Assembly: GCA_023399635.1 (NCBI GenBank)
Contig: JAEWOP010000230.1
Coordinates: 1 to 37,735 of the forward strand
Reading direction: 5' to 3'
Origin: Pseudomonadota bacterium
GTDB lineage: Bacteria > Pseudomonadota > Alphaproteobacteria > Rhizobiales > Rhizobiaceae
Length of the DNA: 37,735 bases
Shown here: positions 15,634 through 23,197 of the stretch, one piece after another
Layout of the letters: the number at the start of each line of letters is the position of its first letter
Numbering within the stretch: position 1 is the first letter of the stretch
Translations under genes and position numbers: made by a program
The notes under the pieces: model-generated
Told to the model about the DNA's origin: nothing
The model's input: only the letters and a program-made list of their open reading frames with translations
The model's database searches: none

Positions 15634-15939
15634 ATGAAAACCCGAGTCCTCGCAATGACGGCTGCAATGATCGTTATGGGCACGTCGAGCGTTCTGCACG
15701 CGCAGACCGTCGTGATCAGCCCGGAACAGGAAGTTGTGATCCAGAAATACGTGACTGCGCACACGGTCACCTCAGTGGATGTGCCAAATGTCGATGTCGT
15801 GGTTGGCACTGCCCTTCCGGAAACGGTGGAGCTGCACAGGATTGATGCACCGGATGTGACCTACAGCTACGTCGTCGTTAACGGAAAGACCGCGATCGTC
15901 GATCCCGGCACCCGCAAGGTCATCAGGATCATGAACTAA
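15634..15939 (+). CDS. Exported DUF1236 protein
   Basis: This 101-residue protein has a signal peptide of about 23 residues (VLAMTAAMIVMGTSSVLHAQ) and a C-terminal DUF1236 domain: VDVVVGTALPETVELHRID, then YSYVVVNGKTAIVDPGTRKV and a final IRIMN. The last 60 residues align by eye with the end of the divergent DUF1236 protein, but the glycine-zipper part is absent. The ATG at 15634 starts directly before the signal peptide, with AAGGTGGA upstream. Probably periplasmic or envelope-associated; function unknown. The two genes may be an old inverted duplication. Confidence 0.87.
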   Translation: MKTRVLAMTAAMIVMGTSSVLHAQTVVISPEQEVVIQKYVTAHTVTSVDVPNVDVVVGTALPETVELHRIDAPDVTYSYVVVNGKTAIVDPGTRKVIRIMN

Positions 15940-16053
15940 GCCGGTAACCCGGGCGATCGATGGAGGCGAGATGTCACGTCGTCGTTCATCGATCCTGCAG
16001 GCTGTAAGATCATCGATGTTCTTTCGATCTGACAGCTTTCCCGGCCACTCAGC

Positions 16054-16077
16054 GTTGGTCGCGGTGGCGCGACCAAC
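16054..16077 (+). terminator. Hairpin downstream of the DUF1236 gene
   Basis: GTTGGTCGCG (16054-16063) and CGCGACCAAC (16068-16077) form a perfect 10-base stem with a 4-base loop, about 115 bases past the DUF1236 stop and 89 bases before the BA14K gene. Only ATTTG follows, so it may be a terminator or a stable leader hairpin. Confidence 0.5.
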
Positions 16078-16165
16078 AATTTGATCGGCTACCCGTGTGC
16101 CGAGCGGCACGAAATTTTCCGTCCTGCTGCTCTGGCGATATTTCGATGCTTTTTAGTGATGCGCC

Positions 16166-16783
16166 ATGCAAAACGTTATCGTCGGCTCCCTACTGTTTCT
16201 CTGCTCATTACCCGTTGTTGGCGGTGGAATGAGGATTGCATCCGATCTCAGGTCACAGTCCCAGCCACCTGTCATTCTTGATGTAAATGAGGAGCCGTTG
16301 TGGACCACGCAGGTCAAGCGTGTTGATCCAAATGAGCAAGCCTATGAGCGTTTACCGGCTGACGTTGATGACGCGCTCCTCGCTTCCAATGATGTCCCGC
16401 GAAGGAAGCCATCCATAGAAGATAGCGGTCTACCGCTTGGAAAAGCGACTGAGATTGATGTCGCGGAGCACAAATCAGATGAATGGTGCTCCCGCAAATA
16501 CCGGTCGTATGTGAAGGCCGATAAAAGTTACCAACCCTTCAGTGGCGGGCCGCGCAGGCGCTGCGTCCCACCGATAGATCTGGTCGAGACGGAGAAGCGA
16601 CCGCAAATCGCCTCGCTGAACGACGACCATGTTGCCTGGTGTATGAGCCGGTATCGGTCTTACCAGCCTGAGGACAATTCTTATCAGCCGTTTTCAGGTC
16701 CAAGGAGAAAGTGCCAATCTGGTCTAGAAACGCCAGATCAGCGCTACCGGACAACTCTACTCGCCCAACAGGTTCCCAATTAG
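16166..16783 (+). CDS. BA14K-family protein with two copies of the motif
   Basis: This 205-residue protein has a hydrophobic N-terminus (IVGSLLFLCSLPVVGGG), probably a signal peptide or anchor. Two copies of the BA14K core follow: EWCSRKYRSYVKADKSYQPF with a later RRRC (about 105-133), and AWCMSRYRSYQPEDNSYQPF with a later RRKC (about 156-182). Each copy keeps the pair of cysteines, the Tyr-Arg-Ser-Tyr core and the basic end of the family, first known as a Brucella immunoreactive 14-kDa lectin-like antigen. Most family members have one copy at the C-terminus. The ribosome site is weak, so the start is less certain. It probably acts at the envelope. Confidence 0.85.
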   Translation: MQNVIVGSLLFLCSLPVVGGGMRIASDLRSQSQPPVILDVNEEPLWTTQVKRVDPNEQAYERLPADVDDALLASNDVPRRKPSIEDSGLPLGKATEIDVAEHKSDEWCSRKYRSYVKADKSYQPFSGGPRRRCVPPIDLVETEKRPQIASLNDDHVAWCMSRYRSYQPEDNSYQPFSGPRRKCQSGLETPDQRYRTTLLAQQVPN

Positions 16784-17151
16784 ACAGACGACCTCTGCCG
16801 TCCTCGATGGCGGCTCTTTCAGTAGGCCAGCCAGCCAAGAAATTGCCGATACTCCAACATCATTGTCTGAATTCCATTGGTTGTCTCCTTCCCCTCGCCG
16901 TTGCGCGCTGTCATGAGGGCGCATAGAGGAAGAGGGAATGCCGATGCGCCGGGCGAAGGCCACGTTCAAAGTGCTTGCTGAGCCATATTGGAGCTGTTCG
17001 GCTACATCCTTAACTGCAGGTTCAGCGCTAAACTAGCAGGTATTTCACCGGTGAGCCCTGGTGCTGACAGTTGCAGTCGGCAGCCATGGACGGTCGGTCG
17101 AAAACTGGTTTGCCGATCATGGTTGCCCCTCATTATGGCTTCGGCTCGATG
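16784..17151. other. Gene-free stretch between BA14K gene and HWE kinase gene
   Basis: About 370 bases without a supported gene; short frames on both strands look random. It probably includes 3' ends of the two convergent transcripts, but no clear terminator was seen. Confidence 0.45.
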
Positions 17152-19467
17152 TCACTGCTCAAGCTGTGAAACCAGCGCCTGCATGGTCACGCGCACTCCG
17201 TCGGGATCGTAATTGATCTCGACGCCCCCGGTTCCCAGAAGGCCCATGCGGATCAGCTTCGATCCAAACCCTTTTGCCGACGGCAGTTCCACCGGCGGGC
17301 CGTCCTGTTCGTTCCACTCCACAACAACCATGCCATCGCCACCGACGGGCTCAACCCTCCAGGTCACGATGACCTTTCCACCGTCGCTCGACCAGGCGCC
17401 ATATTTCAGGGCATTGGTGCCGAGTTCGTGCATGAGAAGGCCAAGGCTGAGCGCAGTCCGCGGCCCGATTTCAAGGTCGGAACCTGACAGACGGTAACGA
17501 TCCGGAAGAGAGAGTTGTCGAAGTGCGGTATCGATCACGGTCATCATACGCGCCGATGACCAGTCGTGAGTGAGCAGTACTTCATGCGCTTTTGAAAGTG
17601 CGTGCAGTCTGCTGACAAACGCTTCGACGGGCGCTCTGTCGGTGACGGGCCGAAGGGTCTGGGTCGCAATTGCCTGAACCATCGCCATCGTGTTCTTTAG
17701 CCGATGGCTTATCTCATGGTTGAGAACCTGCTGTTCCTGTTCCGCACGTATCCGCGATATTGCTTCGCGGGTGCGATCGGCAATCGTCCGCACGAAATCC
17801 CGTTCTTCTGAAGAAAATTCGTGCGGCTTTTCGTAATGCACAAACATGACGCCGACGAAAGCGCCCCGCTCAAGAATAGGGACGTTGACGAGGACGGAGA
17901 TGCCCAGCGAGTTCAAAAGCTCCGCTGACGCCGAGGTTCTTGGATCGGCCGCAACGTCAGCTATGATGACCAGTTCGCCACGCTTCAGGTCTTCAATATA
18001 GGAACCGTAATCGCGAAATTGATGCTGGCCGGCAACGGTGAACATCCCGGGCGCGCGCCAGTCAGGCAGCATCTCCACGGTCTCGGCGATCGGATCGACG
18101 ATGCCATAACCGGCTCGCGTTGCCCCTTGCAGGTTTCGAGCCATGATTTCCGCTGCTGCGAAAGCGACCTCGGCGACCGAGTCGAGTTCGCGGATCTTTT
18201 CGCCCAGCTCCAGAAAAGCGAGCTGCCGGTCTTCCGACAGCTTTTGGGCTGTCGCGTTTCTCGCAACCTTGATGAAGCCGGAAAGATGGGATGAGGAGTG
18301 ATTGGGCATCGGGCGTATGGTGCCGTCAAGAAAAACCCGCGTACCATCGGCGGCAAGATGCCATCGGCGATCGAGTGCAACACCGTCGCGGCCCGCCGTT
18401 TCGATCTCAAACTGCGGAATATTCGCCGCCCGATCTTCCTGTGTAAAAATTTCTTCGAACGGTCTGCCGAGCATCTGCGCTTCCGACCAGCCGAAAGTCT
18501 CCTCCGCGCCGCCGAACCAGCTGGTGATGCGTTGGTTTTCATCAAGCGTCAGGATGATGTAATCCTTGGCGCCTTCGACGATCAGTCGCAGCTTCGTCTC
18601 GCTGTTGCGTAGCGCCTCCACCGCCTGCATCCGATCGGTGACGTCAACGAAGATGATGACGAATTTATCGTTGCCAGTCGCCTGGACATAGCCGTCGAAC
18701 CAGCGATTCAGGGAGCGAATCTTGCGAGTGAAACGCTTGCTTTGCCTGGTCTCCATCGCTTCGGCGACATCGGAAATCCATTCTTCCTCGAAGTCGGGGA
18801 AGACATCCCGCATTGTTCGGCCCGGGACACCATCTCCGGGCAAACCAAGGAGAACACTCCATGCCGGGTTGATTGTATCAAACCGCCAGTCGATGATCGA
18901 TCCTTCAAGATCGCGGATCACGGAGCCTACGACGATGCCTTCTTCCAGCTGTTGAAAGAGTGTTCCCCATCGACGCTCGGAGAGGAAGGTCGCAATCTGA
19001 TTGGAGACGACGCGCCCGATCCGGCTCAGCAACTCCAGCTCGCTTTCGGTCCAGTTTCGCGGCTCTCCGTCGATTGCCGCGAGCGCACCGATTACCAGGC
19101 CATCCGGCATGGTGACCGGAACACCCATGTATGAAATCACGCCGAGATCGGCGATCGCCAGATTGTCCCTGACGAGGTCGTGGAGTGTCGCATCCCCGAT
19201 GATGAGGGGTATCTTGTCGCGAACCACGTGCTGGCAGAAGGAATGCGTCAGCGGCGTTTCTGCCGCCTCGGCCCATTTTTCCGGAAGGCCGAGATGGGCG
19301 ATGAAGACCTGCCGGTGCTCATCAAGAATGGAAATCAGTGCCACCGGAGATTTCAGCCCGGCTTTGACAACCTCGATAATATCCTGGAATTCGGATTGGC
19401 CCTGAACATCAAGCAAACCAGAATTGCGAACGGCTTCAATGCGTTCAGATGGTGAGTTCAAGGTCAA
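17152..19467 (-). CDS. GAF-PAS-PAS-GAF sensor kinase of the HWE family
   Basis: This cytoplasmic sensor kinase has about 771 residues and no membrane segment. By eye it has a GAF domain (about 15-165), a PAS domain (about 170-285), a second PAS (about 290-405, with WFGGAEETFGWSEAQMLGR), a second GAF (about 415-565) and an HWE kinase core. The phospho-accepting His588 is in EISHRLKNTMAMVQAIA, the N-box is MHELGTNALKYGA with Asn685, and the WxE motif is in VEWNEQDGPPVELP, followed by GFGSKLI. No ATG is available at the start: TTG at 19467 or, better placed behind AGGGA, TTG at 19461. It lies 20 bases behind a receiver-only regulator and a LOV kinase. HWE kinases in this class often feed the PhyR general-stress pathway. 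Confidence 0.92.
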   Translation of the reverse strand: MTLNSPSERIEAVRNSGLLDVQGQSEFQDIIEVVKAGLKSPVALISILDEHRQVFIAHLGLPEKWAEAAETPLTHSFCQHVVRDKIPLIIGDATLHDLVRDNLAIADLGVISYMGVPVTMPDGLVIGALAAIDGEPRNWTESELELLSRIGRVVSNQIATFLSERRWGTLFQQLEEGIVVGSVIRDLEGSIIDWRFDTINPAWSVLLGLPGDGVPGRTMRDVFPDFEEEWISDVAEAMETRQSKRFTRKIRSLNRWFDGYVQATGNDKFVIIFVDVTDRMQAVEALRNSETKLRLIVEGAKDYIILTLDENQRITSWFGGAEETFGWSEAQMLGRPFEEIFTQEDRAANIPQFEIETAGRDGVALDRRWHLAADGTRVFLDGTIRPMPNHSSSHLSGFIKVARNATAQKLSEDRQLAFLELGEKIRELDSVAEVAFAAAEIMARNLQGATRAGYGIVDPIAETVEMLPDWRAPGMFTVAGQHQFRDYGSYIEDLKRGELVIIADVAADPRTSASAELLNSLGISVLVNVPILERGAFVGVMFVHYEKPHEFSSEERDFVRTIADRTREAISRIRAEQEQQVLNHEISHRLKNTMAMVQAIATQTLRPVTDRAPVEAFVSRLHALSKAHEVLLTHDWSSARMMTVIDTALRQLSLPDRYRLSGSDLEIGPRTALSLGLLMHELGTNALKYGAWSSDGGKVIVTWRVEPVGGDGMVVVEWNEQDGPPVELPSAKGFGSKLIRMGLLGTGGVEINYDPDGVRVTMQALVSQLEQ

Positions 19468-19487
19468 TCCCTAATCACGGATGCGTT

Positions 19488-19913
19488 TCACGCCGACAGA
19501 GCAGCGAGCAAACGGGGTGATAAAACGAGGCTTGGAGGCGCGGTGACGGACTGGTGCTCACCGTTCACAATGGTGTCGATGAATTCCAGCGCATTTTGCA
19601 GTCCGTTCATGGTGTAAGGTTTTTCGATCGCACCAAGGGCGCCCGCAAAATCCTCAGGAATCCGCTTCAGATTTCCGGAAACGAAGACATAGGGAATCGA
19701 ACGGGACGCGAGGTGACGGCCGACGTCGATACCCGTGGGACCGTCCAGCAACTGAATATCCACAAAGGCGAACTGTGGCGAGGACTTTTCGATCAAGGAT
19801 AGAGCCTGCTTGCTTTCGGCGGCGACGCCGACGATCTCGTGCCCGGCTTCTTCGACCTCGCTCTCAAGCTCCATAGCCAGCAAAGCCTCGTCTTCAACAA
19901 TCAAGATTTTCAC
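19488..19913 (-). CDS. Receiver-only response regulator (LovR-like)
   Basis: This 141-residue single-domain regulator has no output domain. The receiver is complete: acidic residues at 7-9 (VEDEA), phospho-acceptor Asp52 (FVDIQLLDG), Ser79 in PYVFVSGN and Lys98 in IEKPY. The PYVFVSGN segment resembles the FAT-GUY class of alphaproteobacterial receivers that shuttle or drain phosphate in the general stress response. The start is GTG, with AAAGG seven bases upstream, and follows the LOV-kinase stop by only 10 bases. The pairing LOV kinase plus receiver-only protein is the LovK-LovR arrangement of Caulobacter, where the receiver damps signalling; that role here is inferred. Confidence 0.88.
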   Translation of the reverse strand: MKILIVEDEALLAMELESEVEEAGHEIVGVAAESKQALSLIEKSSPQFAFVDIQLLDGPTGIDVGRHLASRSIPYVFVSGNLKRIPEDFAGALGAIEKPYTMNGLQNALEFIDTIVNGEHQSVTAPPSLVLSPRLLAALSA

Positions 19914-19924
19914 GCGATATCCTT

Positions 19925-21034
19925 TCAGTCTTTTACAGAGAGCGTGACCCGCACGTCAGTACGGCGACCATCGACGGTCCTTACGATCGTTGCACGCAAC
20001 TGCTTTAGTGACGCTTCCAGCATCTTCTTGCTGAAGGCGGCTTGTTCGCTATCCACTTCCACCGGGACAACGGTGTCAACGACCCGAATGAGGAAGTGAC
20101 CGTTGAGTCGCTTCACTTCCAGATGCAGTTCACCACCGCCTTCTTTCAGTCCCCGGCCAATCGCGTCTCCAATGAGTTCGTTGATGATCAAGGCCAGAGG
20201 AGATGCCTTGGTTGCTGGAACCACGACCTCGTGAAGGTCTGTCGTGAGACTGATATCGGTCCGTTTCAAGGCACCGATTTTGTCCAGCATCAGGGTGTTG
20301 GCGAAATCCGCCACGTCGAAATGGCCAACATCCTCATCGTTCAGAAGTTTGCGTTGAACGGTGCTCAGTGCTTCGACGCGGTTCAGCACGGACATCAGTG
20401 TCCGCTCGACGACCTCGTTGTCTGTCATTCGCGCCTGGAGCTTGACGATGGAAGCGATCGTCAGAAGATTGTTTTTCACGCGGTGGTCGACCTCATGCAC
20501 GAGCGCGGTTTTTGCGCGCAAGGCCTCGGTCAGATCGGCCGTTCTGAGCGCCACTTCTTCCTCGGCAATGTGCCGGGCGCGGGCGAGTTCGGCTTCCTTA
20601 CTCTTGATATTGGTGAAGTCGAGCTGCGAGGCGAAAAAGTAGATCACGGCTCCGGACACGTCGCGCACCGGGCTTACGAAAAGTGCATTCCAAAATTTGG
20701 ATCCATCTTTCCTGTAGTTGAGGATATCGACGGCAATGTCTTTTTGCGATGCAACGGCGTCACGAAGTTTGGTGACGGCGTCCGGATCGGTCTGTGGTCC
20801 CTGCAGGAGGCGGCAGTTGCGTCCAATTAGCTCTCCAACCTCGTAGCCGGTCAGGGTGCAGAACGCTTTGTTGCAGAAAATGATGGGATTGTCCGGCTGC
20901 CGTGGGTCCGTAATCAGCATCGGCATGCGGGTGGCCTTGAATGCGGCCGCAAACGGATCTTCTGATGCATGCGCTGACACAAGACGCTCACCGGCGTCTT
21001 TGGCGTCCTGCCGGGAGTTCTGGTTGTCGATCAT
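19925..21034 (-). CDS. LOV-domain blue-light sensor histidine kinase (degraded ATPase domain)
   Basis: This is a 369-residue soluble protein. The LOV photosensory domain (about 28-145) has the flavin-adduct motif GRNCRLLQG with Cys74, and Gln137 in FASQLDFT, so FMN binding and blue-light photochemistry are expected. A coiled-coil J-helix region (about 146-178) joins it to a HisKA_2-type domain with His184 in EVDHRVKNNLLTIASIV. The ATPase part is unusual: the N-box Asn is replaced (NELIGDAIGRGL, Asp290) and no GxG lid motifs are visible near the end, so autophosphorylation is doubtful. It may act through a partner kinase, such as the HWE kinase two genes downstream, or as an adaptor. It is the first gene of a three-gene operon. 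Confidence 0.92.
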   Translation of the reverse strand: MIDNQNSRQDAKDAGERLVSAHASEDPFAAAFKATRMPMLITDPRQPDNPIIFCNKAFCTLTGYEVGELIGRNCRLLQGPQTDPDAVTKLRDAVASQKDIAVDILNYRKDGSKFWNALFVSPVRDVSGAVIYFFASQLDFTNIKSKEAELARARHIAEEEVALRTADLTEALRAKTALVHEVDHRVKNNLLTIASIVKLQARMTDNEVVERTLMSVLNRVEALSTVQRKLLNDEDVGHFDVADFANTLMLDKIGALKRTDISLTTDLHEVVVPATKASPLALIINELIGDAIGRGLKEGGGELHLEVKRLNGHFLIRVVDTVVPVEVDSEQAAFSKKMLEASLKQLRATIVRTVDGRRTDVRVTLSVKD

Positions 21035-21063
21035 TCAGCGCCCTGAGAATTGTACGCCGATGA

Positions 21064-21088
21064 AATGGGCCACTTCCGATTTTGTTCC
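21064..21088 (-). promoter_or_regulatory. Weak general-stress-type promoter ahead of the LOV-kinase operon
   Basis: On the minus strand GGAAC (21088-21084) is followed 18 bases later by TT (21065-21064), with CATT in place of cGTT. It stands 30 bases ahead of the LOV-kinase start, which would fit feedback by the general stress sigma factor. Confidence 0.35.
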
Positions 21089-21254
21089 AATGTCGCGGAA
21101 AAAAGAGCCCTTCTCCGATGCTCCAACGGACTCGCTTCTTATGACGCCTGCGACAAGCTGCCAGTACACGGGACCAATTGGAGGGGCGTTCCCCTGGCGG
21201 GATTTGTCGCTCCAGGCCAAGACACCTGGTTTCCAAGCCAGGTTGGGGACGCCG

Positions 21255-22634
21255 TCACGCCATCTCAGGATGCGGGGATGCCGTCCCCTGAGCGACGAGC
21301 GGCGCAGAAGACTTAGAATGCGGGTGGGAAGCGTTAAGTCGCCGGGCAACAATATCGTGGTTGAGCCAAAGGACGGGACCCGCGGGTTCAGACGATTCGC
21401 CAAAGATCAGTTGCCCTGTTGCAGTCACAACGAGACTGCTCAGGAGATCACTAATCATCGTCTTGCCATCCCGATGCATCCGGGTGATCTCGTTTGACGT
21501 GCCGATGGTCAAATCGGCCTGTGCCTGGCTGTTTGCCATGGGCCATGCCGAAAAATCATAGAATGGACGCATGACCTCGCTGGCCTGCATGTCGGTGATC
21601 TTCCGGAAAACATCGTTCATGGTTAAGCCGTCCATGAGTAGCTGCTCGCAGGCCTGCCATTGTTCGTCGGCCCATTCGCTCCCGTTTTCCTTCTTCAACG
21701 CAAGCAGCAGTGGTATCAGGGGCAGCTCGATACCGGTGAACACGTCGGACGAATTGGTCCGGATTTCAGGGCAGTTGTAGACGGTTGCCTTAATGCCTTT
21801 CGCCCAGGCATCCTCGGCGATGCCTTCGAGACGCATCTTCGCATATCCCTGGGTGTAGTTGGTATAGGTTTGCCAACGATAGCTCCCATCGATCAAGACC
21901 GCCGATCCGTGATAACCATAGGCCGTATATCGCACTTGTCCGCCCGAGGCTTCGATGCGCTCGCGGATCGCTGTGCTGAAGTCGATGAGATGGCGAAAGG
22001 TGTTTGCAGAGACGTCGTCAAAATTCTGCAGAATGAGTTTTCCCATATCGCTGTCGAGCAGCGTCTGAGAAGACATGTGGCGGGGGCCAGTTCCCTTGTA
22101 GATTCGATTGGCGACGACCAGGAATGTCTTCGCCTTCGGAATGCCGCCGGCCATTGTGTGGGCGAAGAAAACATTGCGGCCATTAGCGATCATTCCGTCC
22201 AGAGCGGTCATGACCTTTGACAGCGACGCCTTGAAACGCGCAGTGGCAATGTCTCGACATTGCTCCAGATAGTCCCAGTCGAGCCTGTCGTGTTCCCAGC
22301 TCTCAAGCGTCATCTTTGCCAGAAGATCGGTTGGCGTTGGGCCGTCTGCTGGCGCATCGAGATCGAAACCCGCCATAAGCGGTATGTTGATGATCCTACC
22401 GCCCAACTGGGCCTCCGCAGAAGACAGTTCCTCGGCGTCGAGCGGCCGCAGGGCGTTACTCTCGTCGCGCCGTCCGACGGTGATCCCCACAATCTCCATT
22501 CCAGCCCGTCTGGCTTCGTCTAGCAGGCCGGTGGCGTACCCGCGACCGAACAATTCGCCGAAGAGTACGAAAACATCGCCCTTACGGAAGATCGTGTTTT
22601 CGGAAAGACGATTCAACGCAATCGGATTTTCCAT
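21255..22634 (-). CDS. FabV/TER-like enoyl reductase (FabMG-type)
   Basis: This protein of about 459 residues is probably cytoplasmic. An N-terminal strand-turn segment (FVLFGELFGRGYATGLLDEA, about 23-42) looks like a nucleotide-binding start. Residues 236-275 resemble the active-site region of trans-2-enoyl-CoA/ACP reductases of the FabV/TER class: the Tyr-x8-Lys signature is present as Tyr257 to Lys266, and a later segment (TGIELPLIPLLLALKKENG) parallels the VIPVIPLYLASLF helix of TER. By that reasoning it matches the loosely defined FabMG enoyl-ACP reductase family, but similarity to FabV is distant. The ATG at 22634 is used because earlier codons are not conserved-looking. The C-terminal 40 residues are low complexity. 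No fatty-acid genes are adjacent. Confidence 0.6.
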   Translation of the reverse strand: MENPIALNRLSENTIFRKGDVFVLFGELFGRGYATGLLDEARRAGMEIVGITVGRRDESNALRPLDAEELSSAEAQLGGRIINIPLMAGFDLDAPADGPTPTDLLAKMTLESWEHDRLDWDYLEQCRDIATARFKASLSKVMTALDGMIANGRNVFFAHTMAGGIPKAKTFLVVANRIYKGTGPRHMSSQTLLDSDMGKLILQNFDDVSANTFRHLIDFSTAIRERIEASGGQVRYTAYGYHGSAVLIDGSYRWQTYTNYTQGYAKMRLEGIAEDAWAKGIKATVYNCPEIRTNSSDVFTGIELPLIPLLLALKKENGSEWADEQWQACEQLLMDGLTMNDVFRKITDMQASEVMRPFYDFSAWPMANSQAQADLTIGTSNEITRMHRDGKTMISDLLSSLVVTATGQLIFGESSEPAGPVLWLNHDIVARRLNASHPHSKSSAPLVAQGTASPHPEMA

Positions 22635-23197
22635 ACTGTCAACTCTTTGCTTCGCGTTTCGTCGAGCAGGTGCCCATACGATCTGAGCAAGACATGACCG
22701 CATAGTTGGCCGATGGGAACTCATTTTCGGTGACTGCTCATTTCAAAACGTGAAGAGCCGCGCAATCCGAAAACACCTCGGGATTACATCCGCCTTCCCC
22801 GCGGTTGCTTCAGTACGAACTAGCGACAGCATTGCCGGCGAAGAGTTGGGCATGATACCCATATTGCCGGTTTTCTATACGCAGACAGATTTTCGCTAAG
22901 CGGTTTCAGCGCGTTATTTCTCTGCGGCCGCCAACCTGCTCTTTTCACGAGCACTCGGAAGCGCCGTCTATAAACGGCTGTCCTTGACACAATCGAATTA
23001 CAGGCGACCGGCCAGTTCCCTTGCACGTTGCTCTCGATCACCTGGACCGATTTTGGCGCGGCCGTATATTCGCCTGGAGAATGATGAATGAAAAAAACAT
23101 TCATTTGATAAATCAGGCCGAGGCCGGAATAATACTTTACGAGCCAACGTGGCCAAGGCGGTTCATCGCTCAAAGAAATCAATAAAAAGGGAACGAA
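22635..23197. other. Divergent intergenic region before the peptide ABC importer
   Basis: About 560 bases with no convincing gene. It must hold the promoters for both the FabMG-like gene and the importer operon. A TTGACA at 22984-22989 has no matching -10 at 16-18 bases. An A7-centred inverted repeat at 23084-23104 is listed separately. Confidence 0.5.
23084..23104. repeat. Inverted repeat with A7 centre upstream of the importer
   Basis: ATGAATG (23084-23090), seven A residues, then CATTCAT (23098-23104) form a perfect 21-base dyad, 93 bases ahead of the binding-protein ATG. It is a plausible operator in an otherwise AT-rich promoter segment. Confidence 0.45.

Noticed and set aside
21171..21192. 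GGAAC with CGTG after 17 bases on the minus strand, ahead of the LOV operon
   Set aside because: The last and most conserved T of the -10 is missing, and it is far from the start codon; the site at 21064-21088 fits position better.
22984..22989. A TTGACA box ahead of the ABC importer
   Set aside because: No acceptable -10 element lies 16-18 bases downstream on the plus strand.
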